Position numbers and translations under genes: made by a program
Source of the DNA: Phyto melanocephala
Taxonomy: Eukaryota > Arthropoda > Insecta > Diptera > Rhinophoridae
Direction of reading: 5' to 3'
Assembly: GCA_941918925.1 (NCBI GenBank)
Contig: OW799237.1
Location: 74,473,126-74,537,125 of the forward strand
Length of the DNA stretch: 64,000 nt
Shown: in pieces, positions 48,051-59,500 of the stretch
Numbering within the stretch: the first letter of the stretch is position 1
Layout of the letters: the number at the start of each line of letters is the position of its first letter
Notes under the pieces: generated by a model
The model's database searches: none
What the model saw: only the letters and a program-made list of their open reading frames with translations
Told to the model about the DNA's origin: nothing

Positions 48051-48405
48051 CAAGTAAGAGCGCTATATTCAGCCGTGCCAAATCTTTAATACCCTTCACA
48101 ACTAGGTGGTTGTGGTTTTTTGCTCATACCTCAGAAAGTTATGGGGCGATTGTGCTGAATTTCAATAGCGATTCATTCCTCGATATTTCCAAGAGATTGA
48201 TACTATACACAGATCTGAGAAACATATAGTTGCTTCTAAAAGTTGATTTCAACCAACACGTGGACATACTGACATAGGTTAATCGACTCCCCTATTCATA
48301 AGCTTTCAGAAAATATATACTTTATGGGGTCGGAAATGAAAATTGTAGAAATTTCACACGGAATGACAAACCTATATATACGCGTTTTCGCTGTGTAAAG
48401 GGTAT
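48051..48405 (-). mobile_element. DINE-1-like element (family A), copy 4, short
   Basis: Starts CAAGTAAGAGCGCTATATTC with a mutated hairpin (ATTCAGC/GCCAAAT) and ends ...TATACGCGTTTTCGCTGTGT then AAGGGTAT. The A-rich centre is absent and the block AAGTTATGGGGCGATTGTGC is kept. 355 bp. Confidence 0.85.
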
Positions 48406-49070
48406 AAAAACCTTATTTATAGAAATTATTTTGCTCAAATAGCTTTAAAGAAAACATTAAACATCAGAATATATTTTATACAGCAGGGCAAGCATAAATC
48501 TGTGTTTTTGCTAATAAACCAATATGTATAAGAATAAATTTTTTTCCAAACGCTCTAATACATTCACTAGTAAGTAGTTGAAACTGTGTGCTCGTTAAAA
48601 AATTTTGCAAACTTTTTCTTTAGCAACAAGTTAGGTAGTTATAAAAAAGCCTGAGGTCTTTTCTGTTAACCTGAAATATTATAATACTATAGTTCTTTGT
48701 TCCTTAAAAACACAGATGGATTTTTTAACAAAAATATTAGTAGTGCTGCCGCCCAAGTACATTTGACATCCAAAGGACATCCAAAAAAACCTCATTGACA
48801 TAAACTAAATCGTAGATAAAGCAAAGCTTGAGTAAATATATAAACACGAATGCAGATCACGTTTTGCATAATTGTAGCTTGTAGCTTCCCATTTTGTTTT
48901 AAACGCCGTCATGGCTTTTAATTTTATTCATACTGTATTATATTCTACTAAAAGGTGTCTCAGTAAAAATACACTTTTTCATTCTAAAATAAAATCAGGT
49001 ATTTTTTGAGATAGTTGTGATATCTGAATGGATTGTAAAGAAGACATTTTCGATTATGTGTGCAATAAAA
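48406..49070. other. Non-coding, nothing recognised
   Basis: AT-rich spacer between a DINE-1-like copy and a mariner relic. No feature supported. Confidence 0.4.
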
Positions 49071-49690
49071 TAAAGGGTGGTTACATTTAAAGGGCCGATG
49101 TTGAATGTGAACCACACCAAAACGTCTTTTTCTGCATTTCTTTTGACATTTATCAATTTTAGACTAACTCAATTTGAACCATGGAAAGATACACAATCAA
49201 GCAACGCGTTAAAGTTATTCAGGATAATGAGGCCGGTCAGGCAATTACTGCAAATGGTGCTCGCCATCCTGAAATAATAACGAAATTTTTATGGCCCGAA
49301 GTGTAAGATATAGGACGGTGCAACTTGCTACACAGCTAACGAAACAATGGCTTTTTTGGGCAACAAGTTCAATGGCCGTGTAATCTCACGTGGTGGCAAT
49401 GCTAATTGGCCACCAATATCATGTGATTTGAAAGAAGAAATTATGAATTAATGGATGAGACAATTCGGCACATTAACGGCATAGAACCTTAATTATGCCT
49501 CAGCGACATCGAAAATTTGGACCCTCGAATGGAAGTATGCCGCCGAGGTCGTGGCTCTAGAGAAAAAAATCGCACGCAGCATTACTTGAAATAAATTGTT
49601 CTAAAAATCGTTGCTACAATAAAAAGTTTCATTTCATGCATGACCTGGCAATTAGTATCATTTTACTGAAACCATGTACCATCCAGTTAA
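49071..49690 (+). mobile_element. Internally deleted mariner-type element
   Basis: Contains the start and the end of a mariner-superfamily transposase with the central part missing. AAAGGGTGGTTACATTTAAAG near 49073 may be the left terminus and GTACCATCC near 49677 a decayed right terminus, but the terminal match is poor and I do not fix the ends. Confidence 0.65.
49181..49594 (+). pseudogene. Mariner transposase, central deletion
   Basis: Begins MERYTIKQRVKVIQ, the N-terminal helix-turn-helix start of this group. About 25 codons later the homology jumps, in another frame, to DGATCYTANETMAFLGNKFN and ANWPPISCDL. These are the second catalytic aspartate block and the region of the third. The third D itself and the FLWG box are damaged. 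A C-terminal CRRGRGSREKN-like piece follows. Inactive and non-autonomous. Confidence 0.75.
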
Positions 49691-49699
49691 GGCCACAAA

Positions 49700-49960
49700 A
49701 ACTCCATTATAATGTTCCTGAAAAGTGACTGCGAACGGCATTTTAATCTCGCCGCCAGACAATTGCTCGTTGTTGGTACATTTATTATTCTATGAATTAT
49801 ACGATGATTATCTGATGATGTAAACCGTAGTCGCAGTGTAAAAAATACAAGCCCAAAATATTTGGTGTTGTGAACGACAATGGGGGCATACATTTCACTC
49901 ATATTTAAAATTTTGGTACGCCCTTTTCCAGTGACGGCTATCACAGATTTGAAATTTTTA
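49700..49960 (-). other. Unassigned open stretch
   Basis: An 85-codon minus-strand frame (49944-49687) with somewhat higher GC and motifs such as MYAPIVVHNTKYFGLVFFT. It lies between two mariner relics and could belong to either or to another repeat. I do not recognise it and call no gene. Confidence 0.3.
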
Positions 49961-50091
49961 ATAATGGGTGGCTCAAGTAAGACCTAGTGATGTTAAACAC
50001 GTATAACTCTCGTAATAAAGATTTTTTTTAAATAATTTATTTTTATATGTTTAATACATTTTATGGAAATTTTAAGTGACTATGTGTGATA

Positions 50092-50480
50092 TATGACATC
50101 AGACAAATGACCATCATATTGCTCGATACAGGCATTGGCTTTTTTCAGCGCATTTTGCATTACACGGCGTAATGTTTCTGATTGCAGGCGCCGTATTTTG
50201 TCTCGAATATTCTGCTTTAGTTGTCTAAGAGTCTGTGGTTTGTTAACATACACTTTGTCTTTTAAATAATCCCATAAAAAAAAATCGGGCGCTGTTATAT
50301 CTGGTGAACGAGGAGACCAAGGTAATTGAATTTTTTGAAATTATGCGTTCACCAAAAATTTCACGCAGCATGCCCATAGTTTGCCTAGCAGTATGCGCAG
50401 TGGCTCCATCTTATTGAAACCAAAAATAAGGATACTGCTCCACCATTGGCCGCAAAAATTTGTCGGTCATTGTTCTGTAA
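50092..50480 (-). pseudogene. Mariner transposase C-terminal half
   Basis: On the minus strand: DGATAHTARQTMGMLREIFG near 50365-50425 (second aspartate), then, after a frameshift, QLPWSPRSPDITAPDFFLWD (third aspartate). It ends with YLKDKVYVNKPQTLRQLKQN, a long helix and HLSDVIYHT before a stop at about 50088-50090. Coordinates decrease along the protein. A TGA/TAA interrupts the Q before DGAT. A different mariner lineage from the copies at 23569 and 49181, judging by PDF rather than PLD after the third box. Confidence 0.85.
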
Positions 50481-51900
50481 GAAGTCCCGGAGAACAATTA
50501 ATCATTGAGAAGAATAATAGAAATAGATAACTTCAATGCGTTGTTGTTGACTGTATATATTCACTTTAAATTTCCAAGAGTTCAGTTATAATCTACAAAG
50601 AGAAAAAATAAATCATGTTAAAAAATAAAAAAGTTATTTGTGTTTCATATGGTACCCATATTGAGTTTAGTTGATTCAAACCAATTTGCTTGGTTTGTTT
50701 TGAATATTTTTAAGACTAGAGCTTGCAAAAAAATTATTCGACTCATTGAGAACTTGATGTAGTAAAAATATGTTTATAAATATTTTTTTTTTCAATTTTT
50801 TTACCGGTATCATCCATTTTGTTTAGTTTTGTGATAAAAATCAAAATAAAAAAAAATAAAAACAGAGGCAGTCGTGTTTCTTTGTTTATATCTCAGCAGA
50901 TTATGTCCCGATTTTGCCAGTTGATAATATCGATTTTTTGCCGAAAATTTTCTAAACAATAAGGTGATTTCAAGAGATTCTTTTACTATCCCTGATAAAA
51001 AAAAATTGTATTTCATTAAGAGAAAATTAGAAATCATCTTGAATGATAATGATTCAACAAATATTGTTTTAAATAAACATTGAAATTCAAATATTTATGG
51101 CACAAAAATTGGGTTGCTCACGGTTGGCTGATTATAAAATTAAAAATTAAAAATAAGCCTAAATGCCTAAGTCAACATAAAAAGAGACAAATAATTGGCT
51201 TTTAAATATGTTTATACAGATAACCAGATACACAATTTTTAAACACTGGGGTGTGAGTAGAGTAAAATTTTTCCTTTTTTTCAGTTCACTTTCTTTTTGT
51301 TGACAAAGTCGCTCCAGCCTACCGTGAACAACCTAAATATTGTTTAGCAGCTTTAACATAATGAGTAAAAATAACAAAAGAAACAAAAAAAAAAATGGAA
51401 TGACAGTAAGACGCATTTTCTGGTCTTTTTTTTTAATATGGCTTTTTGTTAAATTTGCGGACCTTAACTGTTTTTATAATTAAATTGTTCTTTTTTCTTT
51501 GCCTTAGTTTGATGCAATTTAACCTCTTCCTAACGGGTTTCTTGATCGATTTATCTTTTTTTTTATTTAAAAGTCCTGAAGACACTGCTAATTATAAAAA
51601 TATGTTCGTATGTATGTAATTTACTAACTGTTTACTTCTGTTGTCCTTTAATGTGGTTTTAGACTTTTCTACAAGTCTTTAGTTTTTCATTGAATTTTGT
51701 CAAGGCAAATTTAAAGGATTTTTTATCTGATTGCCGAGAAAAAAAATTTAATTGAAAAGTTGTTCATTAAATTTTGTGTCTATACTATCACATTTTAAAT
51801 AAAATATAATAGATAATTAGATTTGTTTTTGCCAGGGATGAAAAACTTTTTAATAGAAAATTTTTTAACATTAAAAATAGAACACTTTGAAGTTATTAAA
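50481..51900. other. Non-coding, nothing certain
   Basis: Between 50870 and 51000 phrases like TATATCTCAGCAGATTATGT and CCGAAAATTTTCT may be a highly eroded DINE-1-like piece. The rest is AT-rich with no supported feature. Confidence 0.35.
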
Positions 51901-54425
51901 CAAGTAAAAATGGTATAGTCGGCCGTGCCGAATCTAACCATAACCATTATACACAAACGTATAGTAAACATTTCGATCTTAGCCTTGTTTTCATACTAAA
52001 TAATAACAAAATTTTTTATAATTTTCGGAGCCATATATGGTTTTGGAATTTCGTCATATTTAACAGAATTCTACTAGTCATGCCCATTTTTTTGGAACTG
52101 AGAACAAAATTTATCCACCGTTTTGTTTGAACAAATTTCATGAAAATTCCCAGAGGCTTTTCATGTCTAAAAACGGTAGCACATATGTCTATAAATTACA
52201 AAAGAGCTGAAAAATTTAAATTTTAATTGTAAAAACATGAAAAAAAGGGAGGCAGTTATATTTATTTCCTCATATCCTAGAAAGTTATGGGGCGGTTGAG
52301 CTGAATTTCAAAAAATATTTATTTTCGGATATATTCAAACATTTGATACCGCATACAGATCTGTGCAACATGCGATTTTAACTAAAACACGGACAGAGGG
52401 ATATTACTTAGTCGACTCTCATAGTCATAAGATTTCAGAATATGAATATTGAAACAAGTAAGAGCATTATATTCGGCTGTGCCGAATCTTTTATACCCAC
52501 CACCAATTTTTCGTTCTTTTATAGCTAGGGTTTTTTTCCCGAAAATTTTTGTTTTCCGAGAATGCGAGATTTATTTTTTAAATTCCCAGGATCCCGCATC
52601 AAAACAAATAAAAAGTAAATTTATTTTTAATTAAAAAATAAACTTTTTATAAAATCATAAAATTGTTTATGCGTTAAAGCTATTCAGGCTTATTATAAAA
52701 TGAGCGTTTAAATTAAAATGCATTTCGTGCACCTTGTGCACTTCGTGACTCTTTTGGTCAACATAATCGTTCAAATTCGTCCACAATCGGGAGAATTGTA
52801 TTAATTAATAATTAATAAAAAACTTTTTTTAACAAGCATAAAATAGTTTATAATGTAGAAGAAACACTTCAAAACTATAAAAATTAATAAAAAAAAAACT
52901 TGAATTTTAAATATAAATTAAGTAAAAATATTTTTTATTGAAAAAAATATTATTCTCTAGATACGAGATCAAATATGAGCACAAAAAGAAAAATACAGAT
53001 ACTTCAGCTATAAGATCAAAAATAAAATCACTAGAATTCAATTTCAATATAAACAATATAAACATCTCCTTTCGACTCGTAGCCACCTTTTTTATTTCCC
53101 GGGATCCCGAAAAAAAATCCCGGGAAGTCGGGTAGATTAAATAAGTCGAATTTCTGGGAAATAACCCAATTTATAGCACAAAATGTATTTCTTTGTTATT
53201 AACAGTAATCGCTATGCAATAATCTCTTTATACTAAAATATGTATCACTTTCTTTGTATAAGTTCGATATGCTAGTAAAATGTTTTCGTAAATATAGCCG
53301 CTCAATTAAAGTGGGCGTTAAAGTAGGCGTGTTGAAGTTGTTTCTACTAATGAATGCAACTTAGATGTTTCAATATAGTCCTTTATTATTCCAAAATCTG
53401 TATTCATAGATAAATTATACGAGTTTAAGATAAAACGTTGTATGGCAGGTGGGCCTTAAAGTAGGCATGTCACGTTAATTTTCCGGCATAATAATGATAT
53501 TGTCTAGAAGGATATACGTAGCAAATTTTATCATCATACCTCTAATTTTGTTGGTTTTATGAGCTTTTAAATTTCATTAACGGTAGATAACGTGAAAAGT
53601 GGGAGTTATAGTAGGCGTGTCAAAGTTATTTTTGCTAATTAGTTCAATTTAGATATTTCAATATAGCCCTTTATTATTCCAAAATCTTTGTTGATAGAGA
53701 AATTATATGAATTTTAGTTAAAACGTTATATGGGAGGTGGGCGCAAAAGTAGGCGTGGCACCTTAATTTTTTTTGCACAGTAATAACATTACCTAGGGGG
53801 ATATACGTAGCAAATTTTATCATCATACCTCTAATTTTGGCGGTTTTATTAGGTTTAAAATTTTGAATATACTTAAAAATACACTGCGCGGTATGAATTT
53901 TCGTACATTTTGATCTACAACTCCCTTCCTAATGCATACATTTAAACAATTTTTATGGAGAAATATTGTTTTTGCTCAGGAAGTATATATTTAAAGTTTC
54001 ATGACGATACGTTAATGCGTTTGGACACAATTCCATTTTATTCGATGTTCGACGGACGCGGTTTTTTCGACCTACTCTTGCTTTACGAGCTATAACTCTC
54101 TTCCTAATATTCCGATTTAGCCCATTTTCAATACCAAACAAACCTTGTCTATAAGAAAGATTCTGGCAAAATTTGAGCCCCCTAGCTGTTTCGGTGCGAC
54201 CTCTATCGTGCTTTCAACAGACGGACAGACGGACATAGCTAGATCGTCATCAAATCAAACCCTGATTCAGAATATATATACTTTATGGGGTCTAAAATGG
54301 ATATTTCGATGTGTTACAAACGGAATGACAAAATGAATATACCCCCACCATTTTTTTGGTGGCGGGTATAAAAATAATAAACAGAATGACAATGGTAAAT
54401 ATATCCTTGGCACCACAAGTGAAGT
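51901..54425 (-). mobile_element. DINE-1-like element (family A), copy 5, split
   Basis: Left part 51901-52454 starts CAAGTAAAAATGGTATAGTC with GGCCGTGCC hairpin and includes AAGTTATGGGGCGGTTGAGC. Right part 54370-54425 holds the last blocks (CAGAATGACAATGG, CACCACAAGTGAAG). Between them lies a complete family B copy (52455-54369). Order and orientation of the two parts are those of an intact family A element. Confidence 0.7.
52455..54369 (-). mobile_element. DINE-1-like element (family B), copy 2, full length
   Basis: Starts CAAGTAAGAGCATTATATTC with hairpin ATTCGGC-TGT-GCCGAAT and ATACCCACCACCA, and ends CCCCCACCATTTTTTTGGTGGCGGGTAT, giving a terminal stem at each side. The interior holds tandemly duplicated ~290-bp blocks. 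GTGGGCGTTAAAGTAGGCGT-type motifs occur near 53312, 53449, 53599 and 53738, and ATATACGTAGCAAATTTTAT at 53514 and again 288-290 bp later. Also present are CAGACGGACAGACGGACATA and TATACTTTATGGGGTC. Non-coding. Confidence 0.85.
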
Positions 54426-54877
54426 TTATTTAAAAACAAATAATTTATATTTGGTTGTATTGGGGTCTCCGGTAATACGACAATACGAAACCTCATTCAA
54501 TTAAATTTTACAAAAATATTTCAAATCAATTTTAATTTGTCTTTGTTCTTGTCTTGTCTTTTACTTTCTATATTTGTATCCTTCGCAGAAAAGGTGAAAA
54601 AATGTCAGCTGTTGTTGATAGCCATGGATGACAAATAATATTTTTTTGTCGATGTTATCGATAAATCTGATTGTGTAATGGATTTTCTTTTTTAATTTGC
54701 TTGTATTAAAAAATGTTTTTAATAAAAGAAAAAGCATTCGAAATAAAGTTTACAATTACTTTTAACAAAAAAATACATAAAAACTAATTTTATGTATAAT
54801 TTTTTTTATTACCAAAATTTTTATTCTATTAATCGATAACTGTTATGTGCTGAGTGTCATCTCTGTTTGTTTAATAT
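54426..54877. other. Non-coding, nothing recognised
   Basis: AT-rich, with a TATCGATAA-type string near 54656. No feature supported. Confidence 0.35.
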
Positions 54878-55471
54878 TTAACGAAAACAAGTACAATGGA
54901 GCAGAAGCTTATTGATGCTCGTGTTATTTTCGAGCTTTTTGTACGCCCTTGTAGCATAAAATATCATGTACATAAAGTCAATGAATTCCATAAATTCCCT
55001 TAAAATGTCAATTTCACTTTCCATTTTAGCAAAATTGTTTTTACTTGATAAAAATATAAATACAACAGCTGATTCAAACAAAAAAGTTGATGCATAAAAT
55101 GCATTTTGTGTAACTTGAATTTTAGAAACGAAAAAGTATGAAAAAGGTAAAAAAGTATCAATGGCAACAACGTATGAACGGATGGTATGTAACTCCATCT
55201 TAACGGAAAAGGCAACAGCCTGTAATAAAGTAGAATACTACTAAAATTACTTCGTATCATATTTTTTAGTGCTGAAATAATAAGCAGTTTGTTGTGGTTT
55301 CGTGTGCAAACAATTTAAGATGCAATACGGTAAGGGAACGAAGTCCGGACTGCTTACAAATCTGTTGGTGGGAATCTTTAAAAGTGCAGTGATTCGACAG
55401 TGACGACACTGATAATAATCTTCACCATTAGGTACATAGGTGTAGTGACCACAGCGTAGCTTGCCCTTCAT
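54878..55471 (-). other. Two small minus-strand frames, one FLYWCH-like
   Basis: The frame 55471-55247 starts MKGKLRCGHYTYVPNGEDYY and continues QCRHCRI. Spacing of aromatic residues and cysteines resembles a FLYWCH zinc finger, a domain often found in insect genes and Mutator-type transposons. The second frame (55198-54878) has no recognised domain. The 55471-55247 frame lacks the downstream His pair, so this is a weak candidate for a decayed domain. No splice structure was evident. Confidence 0.3.
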
Positions 55472-55477
55472 TTACAC

Positions 55478-56280
55478 GTGCAAGTAGTGGCATGCAAGTA
55501 TTATGCACGTATTCTTAGAGAAAATTTCTTTGAAATTGTCAAATCTCTTGCAATTTGCCTTGCTGTTTACACCTGCGAGTGCAAGTTCATTTTAAAAAGA
55601 GTAGACTTCAACTTTCTTTGTTTAGGTAACGATGTTACACACTGTTCTTCCGCTACAGAACCAAATTTTATACTATTCATTTTTAATTTTTCGTTTCTAA
55701 ATGTGTTTTGGTTTTGAAACGATATAGTAAATATTATTAACTTAACATCTGTAAATGGGAACCAGCATTTTTACCAATCTCATCCATCTAGCTACGACAA
55801 TATATTTTCTTATCTCGAAAGGGAGTATGTGGTGTCACTTTGTTTAATACATAGATATTTTATTAAATCTAAGCGGTTTGTTATTTTTGTTATGAATTGA
55901 AAATTTTTAAATTTAAAAAATTAATACGATTTTTGATTATTATATAACTATTGTAGAAGGTATTTCATTTGTATAACCTTTATGTCTACAACCACCAACT
56001 TGGGTAGGTTTTTATATGACTTAAATATAGGTTTTCAACATCTAAAGAAACATATTACTTAACGTCTTAATTTAAATGTAACGGTTTTCGAATGTACTAG
56101 AATGTACATACGAGAACTTTGTCGAACATTACCGAGCACCACTATGTTACTATGAATAGCCGAACAACACAGCTAACATAATCAGTATTACAATAGAGCT
56201 TGTAAAGTGTGTATCAAAGTGAGTTTGATAATAAAAGTGTATAACCATAAGTGTAATAAGTAAAGTGATATAAAAACAAT
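55478..56280. other. Unassigned sequence flanking the Bel-Pao insertion
   Basis: No gene recognised. From 56077 (TGTAACGG) to the insertion point the sequence has LTR-like composition, and a counterpart with GTTACA ends at 62031 on the other side; a host solo LTR is possible but unproven. Confidence 0.35.
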
Positions 56281-56285
56281 ATCTG

Positions 56286-56447
56286 TGTTAGATCCACTTG
56301 TGTAAAATGTACTTGTTTTACGAAAATGAAACAATCAATGTAAACTTTCAAATACTGTTATTGAAAACTTTCAAATATTTTAAAAAATAAAACATTTTTA
56401 TTATTATTCATACAAAACTGAACAAATTAAGTATTCAATTTTTTACA
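56286..56447 (+). repeat. 5' LTR of the Bel-Pao element
   Basis: Starts TGTTAGATCC and ends TTTTTTACA (TG...CA). Contains a poly(A) signal AATAAA near 56386. Short for the family. No classical TATA box stands out inside it. Confidence 0.95.
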
Positions 56448-56559
56448 AGTTTTCATTTTCCAAGTATTTTTATACAAGGAAGTTTGTTCGCGTAAATTTA
56501 TAATTTGCTGAATTTAAATATTTAACGCCATCCCGTCCCGTGTAGATCAGTTATTCTAA

Positions 56560-59500
56560 ATGGCTAAGCGATACGATTTAAGAAGCCAGGTTGGATCTGC
56601 AGAAGATCTCAATACTACAATAATAGATGCTGGAGAAGAACCCGTCAGTCAAAGTCAATTTGCCGAATTTTTGACATGTCTCCAAGAGCTAACTAAGTCA
56701 GTAGCAGACAGTCGTAATGAAATTACATTTCTTAGGAGTCAAATGTGTGCTCGTCAACAACAGCAAGAGCCAGAGATTCCAGGAGGGAATGGAAATATGG
56801 GAAGTGTGCCCCTAAATAGTGGAAATGTGCCTCATGAACTAATTGAAAACAGGGGAAATGCGCCCCTAAATAATGTAAATGTGCCCCTTAATAGTGGAAA
56901 TATTCCCCATGATTCAGTGCTGCCTCAAGAGATTCCTTTAGTCTATTGTGATCCAGCCCATAAATTATATGATTTGCCTCAATTTTCTGGAGTTGCTGAA
57001 GATTGGCCATTATTCATAACTAATTTTAGAGAAACAACAAATATGTATAAATATAGCAACCGTCAAAATTTAATGCGTTTGCAGAAATGTATACATGGTG
57101 AAGCAAGGGAAGCGGTAATTTCAATGTTAATATATCCTGATAGTGTTCCAAAGGTGATTGAAGAATTAGAATTTCGTTATGGCAGACCAGATATTTTAGT
57201 TCGGTCGCAATTGATAAAAATACAGCAATTTCCTGCAATTAACAATAAGAAGTTAAGCCAATTTATTGAATTTTCTACAAAGGTAAGAAATGTTGTTACC
57301 TTTCTCAATTCCTCAAACTGCACCCACCACCTTATGAACACCACATTGCTGGAAGAGTTAGTCAATAAACTTCCAGCAGATAAGCAGTTTGATTGGGCTC
57401 GTTTTGCTATGAGAATCAAACCCTATCCGACTATAACTGATTTTTCTGAATGGATAAGTGATATGGCTAGAGTTGTCAGTCTTATGCCAATTAGTTCGTC
57501 GCAAGCCATTCAGGCAAAGCAAATAATGGTTATAGACAAAACAAAAAAAGTGCAATGTGTAATTTGCAAAAATGATCATAATATTACAAAATGTAAAGAA
57601 TTTGAAAATATGATTTTACCAACCCGATGGGAGAAGGTAAAACAGTTGAAACTTTGCTTCAGTTGTTTGCACAAAGGTCATGGAACCGCCTCATGTCGCA
57701 ATAAGAAGACTTGTGGTATAGATGATTGTAGAAAAAACCATCATAAAATGCTCCATTGTTCAAACAGACCTGCTTTAGAAATATTATCGTTACGAAACCA
57801 TGAAAACTCTCAGTCGTTGCAACCAATATTAAATTGTAGGACGCAACAGGCAAGTATACTTTTTAAGATTTTTCCTGTAATCATTTATGGCCCAGCTGGT
57901 TGTTTTAAGGTTTACGCAATGTTTGATGAGGGCTCATCCATATCCTTAATTGATGAGAAAACTGCAAATCAACTAAGTGTCAAGGGAAAACCATACCCTC
58001 TAACTCTGCAATGGTATGGTGATAAAATAGTAACCGAAAAATCACGTAAGGTTCACTTTGAAATCAAAGGTGTACAAGAAAATATGTCCAGATATACCCT
58101 AAAAAATGTCCACACAATTCCGAATTTGAACTTACCAACTCAGAATTTCAACAAATCTAGATATAGCGAGCTGCATTCATTACCTCTTCAAGATTATTAT
58201 AACGTTTCTCCAGTAATATTACTTGGCCTAGATAATTCTCATCTTGGTGTAGCTTCTCACGTTAAAGAATGTAAAGATGTTAGCCTAATTGCAGCAGAAA
58301 CTAAGCTTGGGTGGATAATTTATGGACCAACAAATTATCTTACGCCTCCTACATCCACAGTAATGTGTATAAATGACAACGACATACACAACATAGTTGA
58401 GAAATTTATTGAGAATGAAAATTTTGGTACCACTTCGAATGCTGAGGTCCTGCTTTCAGATGAAAACATAAAAGCAAAAGAAATTATAGAAAATACAACT
58501 AGAAAAATTGGTAACAAATTCGAAATTGGTCTTTTGTGGAAAAAATATCCACCCCAGTTGCCATCGAGTTTTGAAATGGCAAAAAGGCGACTTTTAGTTG
58601 TAGAAAAAAAGATGTCTCAAGATCCACAATTTGCAGTAAAATATATAAAGGAAATAGATAAGTATCTAGATAAAGGATATGCTCGCAAATTAACTAAAGA
58701 GGAAATTAATGATTCATCTGTACCTATTTGGTACTTGCCTCATTTCGGGGTAGAATCTCCGTACAAACCTGACAAACTTCGTATTGTGTTTGATGCAGCT
58801 GCAAAAGTGGGTGATGTGTCATTAAATACTTCACTAGTTAAAGGTCCAGAGCAAGCTAAGCCATTAATTGGAATCTTAATGAAATTCAGGCAAGGATCGA
58901 TAGGTGTCGCAGCTGATATAAGAGAAATGTTTTCTCAAATTAAAATACGGCCGAAAGATCAACATTCACAGAGATTCCTTTGGAGAAATGGCGATCCAAA
59001 GAAGCTAATACAATATTATGCAATGGAATCAATGATATTTGGGGCAATTTGTTCACCTTGTTGTGCAAAATATATAAAAAATTTAAATGCCTTACAATTT
59101 TCTAAAAAATTTCCTGAAGCATGTGCTGCTGTCATAGAAAAACATTATGTAGACGATTTCGTTTGTAGTTTCAACAGTGAAGAAGAGGCAGTGAGACTTT
59201 GTCAAGAAGTAGTTTATATTCACTCTGAAGGTGGTTTTGAGTTAAGAGGTTTTGTCTCTAACAGTAAGCAAGTTGAATATTTTATGAACAATGCTTCATC
59301 CGACGCTCTTACTTCAGTAAATATGGAAAAGCAAGCATCTGCAGATAAAATTTTAGGAATGTATTGGAAAAAAGAAGAAGACGTATTTATTTTCCAAACT
59401 CAGTTTCACTGCTTGTCACCTGCAGTATTAGACCAATCTCGAGTCCCAACAAAAAGGGAACTGCTTAAAATAACTATGTCAATTTTTGATCCCTTTGGCA

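Noticed and set aside
49687..49944. 85-codon minus-strand ORF between mariner relics
   Set aside because: Slight GC rise but no motif I can name; left as unassigned.
54878..55198. 106-codon minus-strand ORF
   Set aside because: Hydrophobic low-complexity composition expected from AT-rich DNA; no domain.
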